Shown here: positions 1 through 8,144 of the stretch, piece by piece
How positions within the stretch are numbered: position 1 is the stretch's first letter
Layout: each line of letters begins with the position of its first letter
Assembly: GCF_001757995.1 (NCBI RefSeq)
Contig: NZ_LXLV01000062.1
Coordinates: forward strand, 411,285-475,284
Source: Bacillus mycoides
GTDB lineage: Bacteria; Bacillota; Bacilli; Bacillales; Bacillaceae_G
Length of the DNA stretch: 64,000 bases
Reading direction: 5' to 3'
The notes under the pieces: generated by a model
Databases searched by the model: none
The model's input: only the letters and a program-made list of their open reading frames with translations
What the model was told of the DNA's origin: nothing
Made by a program: the position numbers and the translations under genes

Positions 1-33
1 GAAACAAACAAGTATTCCAAAAACTCGCTTCAT
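1..33 (-). CDS. N-terminus of an exported protein, cut by the window edge
   Basis: On the minus strand an ATG at 33-31 follows GGAGGG (complement of 40-45) with a 6-nt gap and opens MKRVFGILVCF, a positively charged start running into a hydrophobic stretch, as in a signal peptide. Only 11 codons are in the window, so the function cannot be told. It is divergent from the regulator gene at 200 and may share the intergenic region with it. Confidence 0.5.
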   Translation of the reverse strand, partial: MKRVFGILVCF

Positions 34-112
34 GACTAACCCTCCATTCTATATCAAACTTATTTTTTCCAATTTATACATTTTTAATACCATATTTTTC
101 TATCATTTTCGG

Positions 113-176
113 TTGACAACTAAATTCATTGCCTATATTGTATTAAGTGTATTACACGTAGTAGTACACTTAATAC
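113..176 (+). promoter_or_regulatory. Promoter with YtrA-type operator
   Basis: TTGACA at 113-118 is a consensus -35; TATATT (134-139) or TATTGT (136-141) serves as -10. Overlapping it is a perfect 12-bp inverted repeat, GTATTAAGTGTA (140-151) and TACACTTAATAC (165-176), with a 13-nt spacer. The inner half-sites AGTGTA-N13-TACACT are those reported for B. subtilis YtrA, and the downstream gene encodes a YtrA-like repressor, so autoregulation of the whole ABC operon is inferred. Confidence 0.8.
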
Positions 177-199
177 TCATCAGGAAGGAGACATTGCTC

Positions 200-619
200 T
201 TGCATATTCAACTTGATCCAAGAAGCAACACTCCGATATGGGAACAAATTGTTCAAAATATAAAAGAACTCGTATTGAAAAACATGTTAGCTCCAAGTGA
301 TAAGCTTCCTTCTGTACGCGAGCTCGCTTCTTTGCTCGTCATAAATCCAAATACAGTTAGCAAAGCATATCAAGAATTAGAACGCCAAGGGATTATTGAA
401 ACATTACGAGGAAAAGGAACATTTGTATCCCAATCGATTACCCCAACATTAGACGAAAGGAAAATCGCTATGGTTGAAAAGCAATTTCATCAATTATTAC
501 TAGAAGCCTCTTATCTTGGGATTACGAAAGATAAAATTCATAACTGGATAGATTCATACTATAAAGAGATTGGAGGAAATACAGATGCTGAAAGTGACAA
601 ATCTGAAGAAAACAATTGA
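200..619 (+). CDS. GntR-family (YtrA subfamily) transcriptional repressor
   Basis: A 139-residue protein: winged helix-turn-helix from about residue 10 to 78 (PIWEQIVQNIKELV, then LPSVRELASLLVINPNTVSK and LRGKGTFV), followed by a short helical tail rather than a full effector domain. That small size is typical of YtrA-subfamily GntR proteins, which are encoded beside ABC exporters. TTG at 200 is preferred because AGGAAGGAG (182-190) lies 9 nt before it; TTG at 194 is in frame but too close, and the longer upstream reading has no ribosome site. Its 3' end overlaps the ATPase gene by 35 nt, so the two are translationally linked. Likely ligand unknown; in relatives the regulon responds to cell-wall-active antibiotics. 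Confidence 0.85.
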   Translation: MHIQLDPRSNTPIWEQIVQNIKELVLKNMLAPSDKLPSVRELASLLVINPNTVSKAYQELERQGIIETLRGKGTFVSQSITPTLDERKIAMVEKQFHQLLLEASYLGITKDKIHNWIDSYYKEIGGNTDAESDKSEENN

Positions 620-1466
620 TAATCAAACGATTTTAGACGATGTTTCTTTCACATTACAAAAGGGTAGTATCGTCGGATTGCTCGGAAGAAACGGTGCGGG
701 GAAAACTACTTTATTACGAACGATGGTCGGTATTTTAGATCCCGATGCAGGAACTGTTACATACGAAGATACAGATGTTCATAAGCATCCTGAAATTAAA
801 CAAAAAGTTGTATATGTTCCGGATTCTACTAGCATACTGAACGGATATACAGTGAAGGAAATCGTGAAGTTTTATAAAGCAGTTTATACCGCATTTGATG
901 AACAATATTTTTATGAAATATTAGAACGTTTTAACTTACCAAACAAACGAATTCGTAGTTATTCAAAAGGAATGAAAGCATTACTTGCGATCATTTTAGC
1001 TTTCGCTGCGAAAGCAGAATATATCATTTTAGATGAACCGACAAACGGACTTGATCCTATCGTTAAAAGACAGATTCTACAATTTCTTGTTGAAGAAGTA
1101 GCAGAAAAAGAAATTACAATTTTCATCTCCACTCACCATTTAGATGAAGTTGAAAAAATTGCCGATACAATCATTATTTTAAAAGGACATACAGTAGATT
1201 CTATTACATCACTAGATGATGCAAAATCACGATTTGCTAAAGTGCAAGTTGCTTACGAACGATCACTACCTCAAAAACTAGAAAACTTAAGCAATATTAA
1301 AATATTAAATCAAACAGGAAAAGTATATACGATTTTAATTGAAGGAAATGTTGCTACAACACTGGAGAAGTTTTATAAAGAGCAACCAATACTCATTGAA
1401 GAATTATCAATGTCACTTGAAGATGTCTTCGTTACGACACTTGAGGAGGATGGGTATGTTTCATAA
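585..1466 (+). CDS. ABC transporter ATP-binding protein (YtrB-like)
   Basis: 293 residues with Walker A GRNGAGKTT (residues 34-42), ABC signature-like YSKGM (about 128-132), Walker B with IILDEPTNGLDP (about 148-159) and the H-loop in ISTHHLDEVE. These mark a single-NBD ATPase that would pair with the two membrane proteins encoded next. ATG at 585 follows GGAGG (572-576). The gene starts inside the regulator gene and ends 11 nt inside the next permease, a tight operon. Substrate cannot be inferred; the C-terminal 80 residues are a divergent accessory region as in bacitracin/YtrB-type ATPases. Confidence 0.88.
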   Translation: MLKVTNLKKTIDNQTILDDVSFTLQKGSIVGLLGRNGAGKTTLLRTMVGILDPDAGTVTYEDTDVHKHPEIKQKVVYVPDSTSILNGYTVKEIVKFYKAVYTAFDEQYFYEILERFNLPNKRIRSYSKGMKALLAIILAFAAKAEYIILDEPTNGLDPIVKRQILQFLVEEVAEKEITIFISTHHLDEVEKIADTIIILKGHTVDSITSLDDAKSRFAKVQVAYERSLPQKLENLSNIKILNQTGKVYTILIEGNVATTLEKFYKEQPILIEELSMSLEDVFVTTLEEDGYVS

Positions 1467-2517
1467 GGCGTTGTGGATGTGGAATTGGAAGCGCGGGAAA
1501 TATGCTGTGTTACTGTTTTTCTTTAGTTCACTTTATCTTTTATCTTTCGGATACTTTAGAGCAGCCGAGCGACAACTTGCTGAATATCACGAGTTGCAAG
1601 AAAAGGGAACGTACTATTATTTCTATTCTTTTGGGTCAGGGGAAAGTAATAGCTTTTGGTTAACTGTTCTTATCATTGCTTTAGCTTGTTTATTGATGGG
1701 ATGGGAACGTAGTAGCCAGTCTAATACTTTACTTATGACGATGCCATTTAAAAGAAAAGATGTTTTTTTATCTAAATGGGCTTTTGGTTCATTTTGTATT
1801 GTAGGCTCATTACTTATAAATTGGATCCTTATGTATGTTATTTATAGAACAACAATCCATTTTGATTATCAATCATTTGGACCATTTCATCGATACTTTC
1901 TTTATGCGATTGTTTCTTATGTTGCAGTATATACAGCGGCACTATGTATCGGTACTTTTACTGGAAGCATCGTTTCACAAGTGGTCTTTTGTATTCCGTG
2001 GCTTCTAATGGGACTCACATTCATCTCATTATTATACACTTTTACAACAAACCATTTAGATGCTACAAGTACTAAAAATAATAAATTATATGAACAACTT
2101 TATGAAATCAACCAAAAAACAAATATAGTTGCACCAATTTATCGCTTTTCTATTAATTATGAATATAATCCAAAATTCCGTAAGAAGGACAACGATCCAA
2201 CTACTTTAAGAAATCCAGCATCTCATATGTATTATTCAACCAAATCAATGTTACTCCCTATTTTCTATACAATATTTTACTTACTACTTGGAACATATTT
2301 ATATACACGATCGCCAAATGAAAACACTCAAAAGATATTTATTTTCCAAAAACATTTACGAATATGGGTATGGGGGACAACCATTTATTTTGCATTACTA
2401 GGTGGCTATAAAATAAATCAATTTAATTTCTTACTTAACTACTATATCAGTTTGCTTCTCGCTGGAATCATTACTTATGTTGTACTATCACGTCTAACAA
2501 ATTATAAAGTTTTTTAA
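1456..2517 (+). CDS. ABC transporter membrane protein, copy 1
   Basis: 353 residues with several hydrophobic segments (for example YAVLLFFFSSLYLLSFGYF, FWLTVLIIALACLLMGW, and a C-terminal LLAGIITYVVLS). It resembles the protein encoded directly downstream over its full length: FHKALW/FQKALW start, the LMGWER/LIGWER motif, MPFKR, LYTRSPNE/LYVRSFNE, and a matching topology, so the pair arose by duplication. ATG at 1456 is chosen because GAGGAGG (1443-1449) precedes it; ATG 1450 overlaps the ribosome site. It overlaps the ATPase gene by 11 nt. It is the probable permease of a YtrB-type ABC exporter; no catalytic motif is present. Confidence 0.8.
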   Translation: MFHKALWMWNWKRGKYAVLLFFFSSLYLLSFGYFRAAERQLAEYHELQEKGTYYYFYSFGSGESNSFWLTVLIIALACLLMGWERSSQSNTLLMTMPFKRKDVFLSKWAFGSFCIVGSLLINWILMYVIYRTTIHFDYQSFGPFHRYFLYAIVSYVAVYTAALCIGTFTGSIVSQVVFCIPWLLMGLTFISLLYTFTTNHLDATSTKNNKLYEQLYEINQKTNIVAPIYRFSINYEYNPKFRKKDNDPTTLRNPASHMYYSTKSMLLPIFYTIFYLLLGTYLYTRSPNENTQKIFIFQKHLRIWVWGTTIYFALLGGYKINQFNFLLNYYISLLLAGIITYVVLSRLTNYKVF

Positions 2518-2529
2518 AGGAGGGGGCCT

Positions 2530-3594
2530 ATGTTTCAAAAAGCACTATGGCTAAGAACGTATCAACAAAGTAAATATGTTGTGTGGTTGTTTTGGTTCGT
2601 TAGCTTCTATACTTTATCATATAAATACTATATGGCTTCTATTCAACAGCTATACTTTCTAAATGACAATAAAAAGTGGAACTATGTATATCACTACCAC
2701 TTTGATTTAACACTTATAGACCCTGTCATACTGTTAGGTGGTGTACTTATCGTTCTAGCTTGTACATTAATTGGTTGGGAAAGACAAAATAACTCTAGTG
2801 ACTTGTTGTGGTCTATGCCCTTTAAACGTTCACACCTCTATATAACAAAATGGTTGTTTGGAATCTGTAATATTGTTGCGATTGTCGTTTTAAACTGGGG
2901 ACTATTTGCTATTATGAAAAAGTTGACTTTTCATAATAAGTATCAAGTATTCTCCCCATTTCATAGCTACTTTATATACATGTTAATTGTATTAATTGCT
3001 ATTTATACGCTTGCTTTATGTATAGGAACAATTACTGGGAATATTCTCTCGCAGGGACTTCTCACTGCAGCTATATTCATGTTTCCATTGTTATTTCCAT
3101 CCCTTATCTCAGCAGTCATCGCTGTTCACTCGAATACTGACTTTCATGAGGACAATGGCAATATGCATCGTGTTATGGAAAACATACGCATTTCAGGTCC
3201 AGCAGAAGATTTTCATATTAGATTTGATTATAATCCGCAAAGTGCCTATACCGATCCTGATGGAGTGCGTCATAATGAACCAAACTTTACAAAAATCCCT
3301 TCAGTAAAAACATTGATTGGACCTATTGTAAATATAATTATTTTATTACCACTCGGTATATATTTATATGTTCGTTCATTCAATGAGCGGAATGGTAGTT
3401 TCTTACTATATCCAAAGCTTCAAAAAATATTTATGGTCTGCGCTATTTTCTGTATTGGAATTAGCGGTGGTTTAATAATTGGCGGAACCCATTCGTTGCT
3501 TAATTTTTACATTGGTTTGTTCGGAACAAGCATAATTAGCTATTTTCTTCTATCTAAAATATTGAGATTGAAGGTCTCTTGGAATTTCAAATAG
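2530..3594 (+). CDS. ABC transporter membrane protein, copy 2
   Basis: 354 residues, a paralogue of the preceding permease and last gene of the operon. It shares the GWER motif after the second membrane segment, MPFKRS, ALCIGTITGN and LYVRSFNER. AAAGGAGGGGG (2516-2526) gives a strong ribosome site 12 nt after the previous stop. A heterodimeric permease with the upstream protein is the simplest reading, driven by the single ATPase. An intrinsic terminator follows at once. Confidence 0.8.
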   Translation: MFQKALWLRTYQQSKYVVWLFWFVSFYTLSYKYYMASIQQLYFLNDNKKWNYVYHYHFDLTLIDPVILLGGVLIVLACTLIGWERQNNSSDLLWSMPFKRSHLYITKWLFGICNIVAIVVLNWGLFAIMKKLTFHNKYQVFSPFHSYFIYMLIVLIAIYTLALCIGTITGNILSQGLLTAAIFMFPLLFPSLISAVIAVHSNTDFHEDNGNMHRVMENIRISGPAEDFHIRFDYNPQSAYTDPDGVRHNEPNFTKIPSVKTLIGPIVNIIILLPLGIYLYVRSFNERNGSFLLYPKLQKIFMVCAIFCIGISGGLIIGGTHSLLNFYIGLFGTSIISYFLLSKILRLKVSWNFK

Positions 3595-3625
3595 AATAAC
3601 CTCCTCTCAAAAGGAGGTTATTTTA
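3595..3625. terminator. Bidirectional terminator
   Basis: AATAACCTCCT (3595-3605) pairs with AGGAGGTTATT (3612-3622) and is followed by T residues on both strands, closing the ABC operon and the convergent gene. Confidence 0.85.
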
Positions 3626-4163
3626 CATTCTCTCTCCTATCCCCATACACCATCTCTTCTTTCATCCCAAATCCATCACCGTTTTGTACAATTTGTTCTG
3701 TCGGTGCGACTACACTTTCAGCAATTTTCCATTCCCCACGCTCTTTCAGAAACACTTGCAGAAAATAGTTCATACCATTTAATTGATATGCATTTTCTTT
3801 TTTCACATTATAGTGCACCGCAATGTAATACACTTGGATATTTTCTTTTCCTGCCTTCGATACGTACTGCGATAATCTCGGAATGTACATAGCTGCTTTT
3901 TGAAACGGTAATTGCTTCGCTTTAACGAGCGATGAACTTGTTACGTTACGCAGAGTGTCCTGATTACGAATATTATCGCTATGGTGGAATAACACTGTGT
4001 TTTGCATAGAACGAACCCATAATTTCGAATATAAGACAGTATTATCATTTTCAATGTACTTCACTTCTTTTTGCACCACTTGGATAGGGGTATCGGCGTA
4101 CATGAATGTAGTAAAACAGAAAAAGCTTCCAAGTAAAATGGTAAGTGCAGCAATATATTTCAT
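3618..4163 (-). CDS. Uncharacterised exported protein
   Basis: 181 residues beginning with a signal peptide (MKYIAALTILLGSFFCFTTFMYADTP; probable cleavage after MYA). The mature part is mixed alpha/beta with alternating polar and hydrophobic stretches ending in LNGMNYFLQVFLKERGEWKIAES, a sequence like the final strands of an NTF2/SnoaL-like cone fold. No catalytic motif is recognised. GGAGGAAAGATT precedes ATG 4163. It is monocistronic, convergent with the ABC operon. Confidence 0.65.
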   Translation of the reverse strand: MKYIAALTILLGSFFCFTTFMYADTPIQVVQKEVKYIENDNTVLYSKLWVRSMQNTVLFHHSDNIRNQDTLRNVTSSSLVKAKQLPFQKAAMYIPRLSQYVSKAGKENIQVYYIAVHYNVKKENAYQLNGMNYFLQVFLKERGEWKIAESVVAPTEQIVQNGDGFGMKEEMVYGDRRENVK

Positions 4164-4228
4164 AATCTTTCCTCCAATCTTTTTAATTAAAGTATCGGGG
4201 TTTCAAAATATTTTTATTCAAAAGAAAA

Positions 4229-4258
4229 AGGATAGGAAAGCTATCGCTTCCTATCCTC
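4229..4258 (-). terminator. Terminator of the MarR gene
   Basis: AGGATAGGAA and TTCCTATCCT form a 10-bp stem around a 9-nt loop, followed on the minus strand by TTTTTCTTTT. Confidence 0.8.
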
Positions 4259-4263
4259 ATTTA

Positions 4264-4683
4264 TTATAATACGCGGCCAAATAGTTCTAAAACCATTTCT
4301 ATCTCTTGGTCGCTCCAACCTTTAAATCTCTCTTTATAATATTCTTTACGCACAGCTTCAAGCTTTTCAGTTACTTCTCGTCCGTGTTCTGTAATTTCTA
4401 AGTACACGATACGACGGTCTGAATTTGAACGTTTTCTTTCAACAAACCCTTTTCGTACGAGACGATCTGTTACAGCTGTAATATGACTGGAGGTTACGTT
4501 TACTTCACTCGCAATTTGCGAAGCCATCTGTGGACTTTTTAAAAATAACGCACGTAATACAGAGAATTCGTTATATGGCATATGCTCTGAAAAACGTGTA
4601 TTAATATCATTTTGTAATAAACGTATCATCTTTCGAAATGATGCAGATAAATCTAAAATCAGTGTTTCTCTATTTTCGTTCAC
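4264..4683 (-). CDS. MarR-family transcriptional regulator
   Basis: 139 residues. The winged helix lies at about residues 38-100: SPQMASQIASEVNVTSSHITAVTDRL is the HTH and RKRSNSDRRIVYLEITEHG the basic wing, the DxR motif typical of MarR. N- and C-terminal helices for dimerisation are complete. It is monocistronic and divergent from the SIMPL-domain gene at 4844, which might be its target; ligand unknown. Confidence 0.85.
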   Translation of the reverse strand: MNENRETLILDLSASFRKMIRLLQNDINTRFSEHMPYNEFSVLRALFLKSPQMASQIASEVNVTSSHITAVTDRLVRKGFVERKRSNSDRRIVYLEITEHGREVTEKLEAVRKEYYKERFKGWSDQEIEMVLELFGRVL

Positions 4684-4843
4684 TAGCCTCGTCCCTTTTT
4701 TATCATATTTACAAATATTATAATCTATAAATACCTATGTTGTATATGCTTTCTTCCCTCAACATTCTCATTTATGTAACTTTTTTCATACGATTTTCTT
4801 TTTTGTTCACACATATACATGTAAAAAAGGATGGTGAGCATAA

Positions 4844-5515
4844 ATGCAAAGTGGAATGAATCCGTATTTACATAATATCCGTACGACAAATACTGGTAAA
4901 GAAGCTACTATTACTGTACAAGGAGAAGGCATTATAAAAGCAAAACCAAATGTTGTCATATTAACACTGGGCATTCGAACGGATAGTAAAAATGTAAAAC
5001 AAGCGCAAGAAGAAAATGCAGTGCAATCGAAACAATTACTTGATGCACTCAAACAGCTAGGTATTGCCGATAAAGATATAGAAACCATTTCTTATACGAT
5101 TACGCCTCAATACGAATATGTAAATGATAAAGCATTACTACAAGGCTACCGTGTGGAGCATTTGTATGAAATTACCGTTTTAAATGTGCAAAAAGCAGGG
5201 GAAGTATATGATATAGCCGTTTCGAATGGTGCAAACGTTGCAAAAGGATTACGTTTTCGAATATCTCATCCAAATAAATATTATGAGCAAGCTCTCATTC
5301 AAGCTCTGCAACAAGCAGTAGACAAAGCTCGTACAATTGCGAGTACCTACAATTTAAATATTAATCCTGTTCCCCTCTCATTCGTTGAAGAATCTGTCCA
5401 ATTACCACGGGAGATCGCATCATATGCTACTTTGCATGCGCAAGCAGCTCCGCCCATTCAATCAGGAGAACTAGAAATCATTTCATCTATCCGGGCAATT
5501 TTTACGTATTTATAA
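4844..5515 (+). CDS. SIMPL-domain (DUF541) protein
   Basis: 223 residues carrying the SIMPL/DUF541 pattern: TITVQGEGIIKAKPNVVILTLGIRTDSKNVKQAQEENA, then LGIADKDIETISYTITPQYEY and a C-terminal domain with KARTIAS. (Motifs are quoted in part; each runs through residues 20-80.) Many family members are periplasmic or surface proteins, but no clear signal peptide is visible here, so location is uncertain. GGATGGTGAG lies ahead of ATG 4844. Biochemical role of the family is unsettled. Confidence 0.75.
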   Translation: MQSGMNPYLHNIRTTNTGKEATITVQGEGIIKAKPNVVILTLGIRTDSKNVKQAQEENAVQSKQLLDALKQLGIADKDIETISYTITPQYEYVNDKALLQGYRVEHLYEITVLNVQKAGEVYDIAVSNGANVAKGLRFRISHPNKYYEQALIQALQQAVDKARTIASTYNLNINPVPLSFVEESVQLPREIASYATLHAQAAPPIQSGELEIISSIRAIFTYL

Positions 5516-5553
5516 ATAAATTCATTTATAAGTAACCGTTATCATTTTCGTTG

Positions 5554-5648
5554 TTGTAAAAACATGATGTTCTGATATAATAAAGGACGGTGAGCTCTTA
5601 CATAAGAGATATCACGGGTGGGAGAGGGATATGAAAAAGAAGGTTTAA
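5554..5648 (+). promoter_or_regulatory. Promoter and leader of the purine permease gene, with a 5-codon ORF
   Basis: TTGTAA (5554-5559), 16-nt spacer and TATAAT (5576-5581) form a sigma-A-type promoter. The leader contains a small stem, GTGA-G-CTCTT paired with AAGAG-ATA-TCAC (5590-5615). A micro-ORF MKKKV (5631-5648) with a good GGGAGAGGG ribosome site ends 1 nt before the permease ATG. No purine riboswitch core was found. Confidence 0.55.
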
Positions 5649-5649
5649 C

Positions 5650-6939
5650 ATGAAAGGAATACTTGAAAGAACATTTAAATTAGACTTACACCAAACATCA
5701 CCAAAACAAGAAGTTTTAGCTGGAGTCACGTCATTTTTCACAATCGTTTATATTATGATTGTAAATGCGTCAATCTTATCAGATGCCGGCATTCCTCTTG
5801 AAGCAGGAATTTTGGCAACTGTTTTCAGTTCATTTGTCGGATGTCTACTTATGGCATTTTGGGCAAATGCACCTGCTATTCTTGTCCCTGGTATGGGTGT
5901 AAATGCATTCTTCACGTACACTGCTGTGCATACGCTCGGTTTAGCTTGGCAAGAAGCATTGGCAGCTGTTTTTATCGCCGGTATTATTTTTGCAATTGCT
6001 GCTTTTACACCAATTGCTCGCGTGCTTTCGGTATCGATTCCAAAGTCATTAAAGGAAGCGATCACTGTCGGTATCGGGTTGTTTTTAGCTTTCATCGGCT
6101 TGCAAAAAGGTGGTTTAGTCGTTTCGCATCCTAATACTGCTGTTGCAATGGGGAAATTAAGTAGTCCTATCGTTCTTGCAACACTACTTACTCTTATTGT
6201 GGCACTTGTGCTATTTGTTCGTAACGTACGTGGAAACTTTTTATGGACGATTGCAATTGGAACTGGTATTGCATGGCTGTTTGGTCTTGTTGATACGAGT
6301 CAAATGGGAAATAGTTCGTTTTCATTCGCTAATTATGGCGATGTGTTTGGAGCTATGTCATTTGGAAAACTTTCTTCCTTACCATTTTGGATTGCAACAT
6401 TCTCCTTAAGCATGGTGCTTATTTTTGAGAACATGGGACTACTGCACGGTTTATTAGAAGATGATCGTAAATTCCCACGTGCTTACCAAGCAAATGCAAT
6501 TTCAGCAATGACATGTGGTCTATTTGGCACAAGCCCTACCGTTTCAACAGTAGAGAGTGCCGCAGGTATTACTGCAGGCGGAAAAACAGGTCTGACGTCT
6601 ATCGTTACAGGGTTGTTATTCTTCGCATCACTGTTTGCGCTTCCGTTTGTCAAAATAATTCCTGATAGTGCCATTGCACCAATCTTAATTATTATTGGCG
6701 GTCTGATGATTACAAGCATTCAACAAATTCCTCTGAACGACTTTTCAGAAGGATTTCCAGCGTTTTTAATTATCGTTATGATCCCGCTCACATATAGTAT
6801 CGCTGATGGCATTGCGTTCGGATTTATTGCTTATCCTATCTTGAAAGTTGCTCTTGGAAAGCGTAAAGAAGTCGCACCGTCCATGTATATTATTACATGC
6901 TTATTCTTAGCCATGTTCGTATTACACGCTATTGGCTAA
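5650..6939 (+). CDS. AzgA-type (NCS2) guanine/hypoxanthine permease, PbuG-like
   Basis: 429 residues with about 12-14 hydrophobic segments. Family marks are TSFFTIVYIMIVNASIL near the N-terminus, VPGMGVNAFFTYT (substrate-site NAFFT-like motif), FENMGLLHGLL and TSPTVSTVESAAGI (TSxTVSxxESAAG). These identify the AzgA branch of the nucleobase-ascorbate transporters, proton symporters for hypoxanthine, guanine or adenine. Ribosome site AGAAGG lies inside the preceding micro-ORF. Which purine is carried cannot be read from sequence. A terminator follows immediately. Confidence 0.88.
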   Translation: MKGILERTFKLDLHQTSPKQEVLAGVTSFFTIVYIMIVNASILSDAGIPLEAGILATVFSSFVGCLLMAFWANAPAILVPGMGVNAFFTYTAVHTLGLAWQEALAAVFIAGIIFAIAAFTPIARVLSVSIPKSLKEAITVGIGLFLAFIGLQKGGLVVSHPNTAVAMGKLSSPIVLATLLTLIVALVLFVRNVRGNFLWTIAIGTGIAWLFGLVDTSQMGNSSFSFANYGDVFGAMSFGKLSSLPFWIATFSLSMVLIFENMGLLHGLLEDDRKFPRAYQANAISAMTCGLFGTSPTVSTVESAAGITAGGKTGLTSIVTGLLFFASLFALPFVKIIPDSAIAPILIIIGGLMITSIQQIPLNDFSEGFPAFLIIVMIPLTYSIADGIAFGFIAYPILKVALGKRKEVAPSMYIITCLFLAMFVLHAIG

Positions 6940-6944
6940 GAAAA

Positions 6945-6975
6945 AAACACCGAGGAAATCCTCGGTGTTTTTTTA
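6945..6975. terminator. Bidirectional terminator
   Basis: AACACCGAGGA and TCCTCGGTGTT form an 11-bp stem with A/T runs on both sides, serving the permease gene and the convergent corA. Confidence 0.9.
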
Positions 6976-7923
6976 CTTAAACCAACCTTTTTTATAAAAC
7001 CAAGCCATCATTCCGCCGCCAATTAACGCCATTAAAATTAAGCAAATAAAATAACTATACTTCCCGCCAAGCTCTGGCATATGTGCGAAGTTCATGCCGT
7101 ATACCCCTGCAATAAATGTTAACGGCATGAAAATAGTTGAGAAAACAGTTAATGTTTTCATAATATTGTTCATATGGTGGGAATTTAATGAAAAGTAACT
7201 ATCTCGAATATCTGCTGTTAATTCACGGCTCGCTTCAATCATCTCTGTCAGTTTAAGCAAATGATCATGTATGTCTTTAAAATAAATTTCATGATCGCTT
7301 ATACCGTAAAAACGAGTTGAATTTAAAATGCGATACAATAAATCACGCATCGGAATAATCGTACGCCTTAGCTTAGATAAATCTGTCCGAATATCAAATA
7401 CCTCTTCTAGCACACTTCCTGCTGTCTCACCCGTTAAATTATCATCAATTGCATTTAAATGGTCTTCGATGTAATAAACAGGTGCGAAATAATCATCTAC
7501 AATTTGGTCAATAATTGTATGTGCTACATGCAAAGGACTCTTCTTAATACGTTTCTTTTCACCGAGCGTTTTCCATACTCTTTCAATCGCATTGTTATGA
7601 GAGAAATGGAAAGACACTATATATCGATCACTAATAAATAAATCGATTTCATGCGGTTCTAATCCGTCTTCTCCGAATGCATGAAGAACTAAAAAGTTAT
7701 ATCCATCATAAAAATCTACCTTTGGTCTCTGTACATACTCTACACAATCTTCAATTGCAAGGGGATGGAACTTGAAGTGATCTTGTAAAATATATGTATA
7801 CTCCTCTTTCGTCGGCTTATATAAATCAAGCCAATACCATACGATGTTTTCTTTTTTCGTTTCTTCTAGCGACACATCGTATAAAACTTCATTTTTTTTC
7901 GTTATTGCACAAATTCTAATCAT
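6973..7923 (-). CDS. corA: CorA-family Mg2+/Co2+ transporter
   Basis: 316 residues: a cytoplasmic N-terminal alpha/beta domain, long helices, and two C-terminal membrane segments. The diagnostic GMN motif (VYGMNFAHMPELGG, about residue 275) closes the first transmembrane helix and is followed by a second (FICLILMALIGGGMMAWF). CorA pentamers let Mg2+ enter down its gradient. ATG 7923 has GGGTGA upstream; two further upstream ATGs in frame lack a ribosome site. The window also holds mgtA/mgtC under an M-box, so there are at least two Mg2+ import routes here. Confidence 0.92.
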   Translation of the reverse strand: MIRICAITKKNEVLYDVSLEETKKENIVWYWLDLYKPTKEEYTYILQDHFKFHPLAIEDCVEYVQRPKVDFYDGYNFLVLHAFGEDGLEPHEIDLFISDRYIVSFHFSHNNAIERVWKTLGEKKRIKKSPLHVAHTIIDQIVDDYFAPVYYIEDHLNAIDDNLTGETAGSVLEEVFDIRTDLSKLRRTIIPMRDLLYRILNSTRFYGISDHEIYFKDIHDHLLKLTEMIEASRELTADIRDSYFSLNSHHMNNIMKTLTVFSTIFMPLTFIAGVYGMNFAHMPELGGKYSYFICLILMALIGGGMMAWFYKKGWFK

Positions 7924-7963
7924 AATTTCACCCATTATTATTATAAACAAAAAATAGTAAAAA

Positions 7964-7994
7964 AAGCCAAGGAGAAATCTCCTCAGCTTTTTTT
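7964..7994 (-). terminator. Terminator downstream of pdp, beyond the bcr1 element
   Basis: AGGAG/CTCCT with flanking AAAGC/GCTTT forms the stem, followed on the minus strand by a T run. It lies past the bcr1 repeat, so the repeat is part of the pdp transcript. Confidence 0.75.
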
Positions 7995-7996
7995 AT

Positions 7997-8140
7997 CCCG
8001 CTATTTGCGGGCAGTAAGACCCCTACCTCAAAATTCAGCGAAAGCAAAGAAGTTAGGTCTGGGTCGGGCTGCTCGTAAACGCCCGATTGGTGAAGGCTAA
8101 TAATCAGTGGAGATAAAGCCCCCACTGATTAAAGTTTCAC
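7997..8140 (-). repeat. bcr1-type repeat, copy A
   Basis: A 144-bp element bounded by TTTAT at 7992-7996 and 8141-8145. Read on the minus strand it starts GTGAAACT and ends in a CCCGC/GCGGG hairpin. It contains three stem-loops: ATCAGTGG...CCACTGAT, GACCC-AG-ACCT with AGGT-AG-GGGTC, and the terminal hairpin. A second, inverted copy is at 50770. Size, TTTAT duplication and folding match the bcr1 element described for the B. cereus group. Its right duplication overlaps the pdp stop codon by one base. Confidence 0.88.
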
Positions 8141-8144
8141 TTTA

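Noticed and set aside
5582-5649. Purine riboswitch before the AzgA-type permease
   Set aside because: The conserved three-way-junction sequences are absent; only a short stem is visible.
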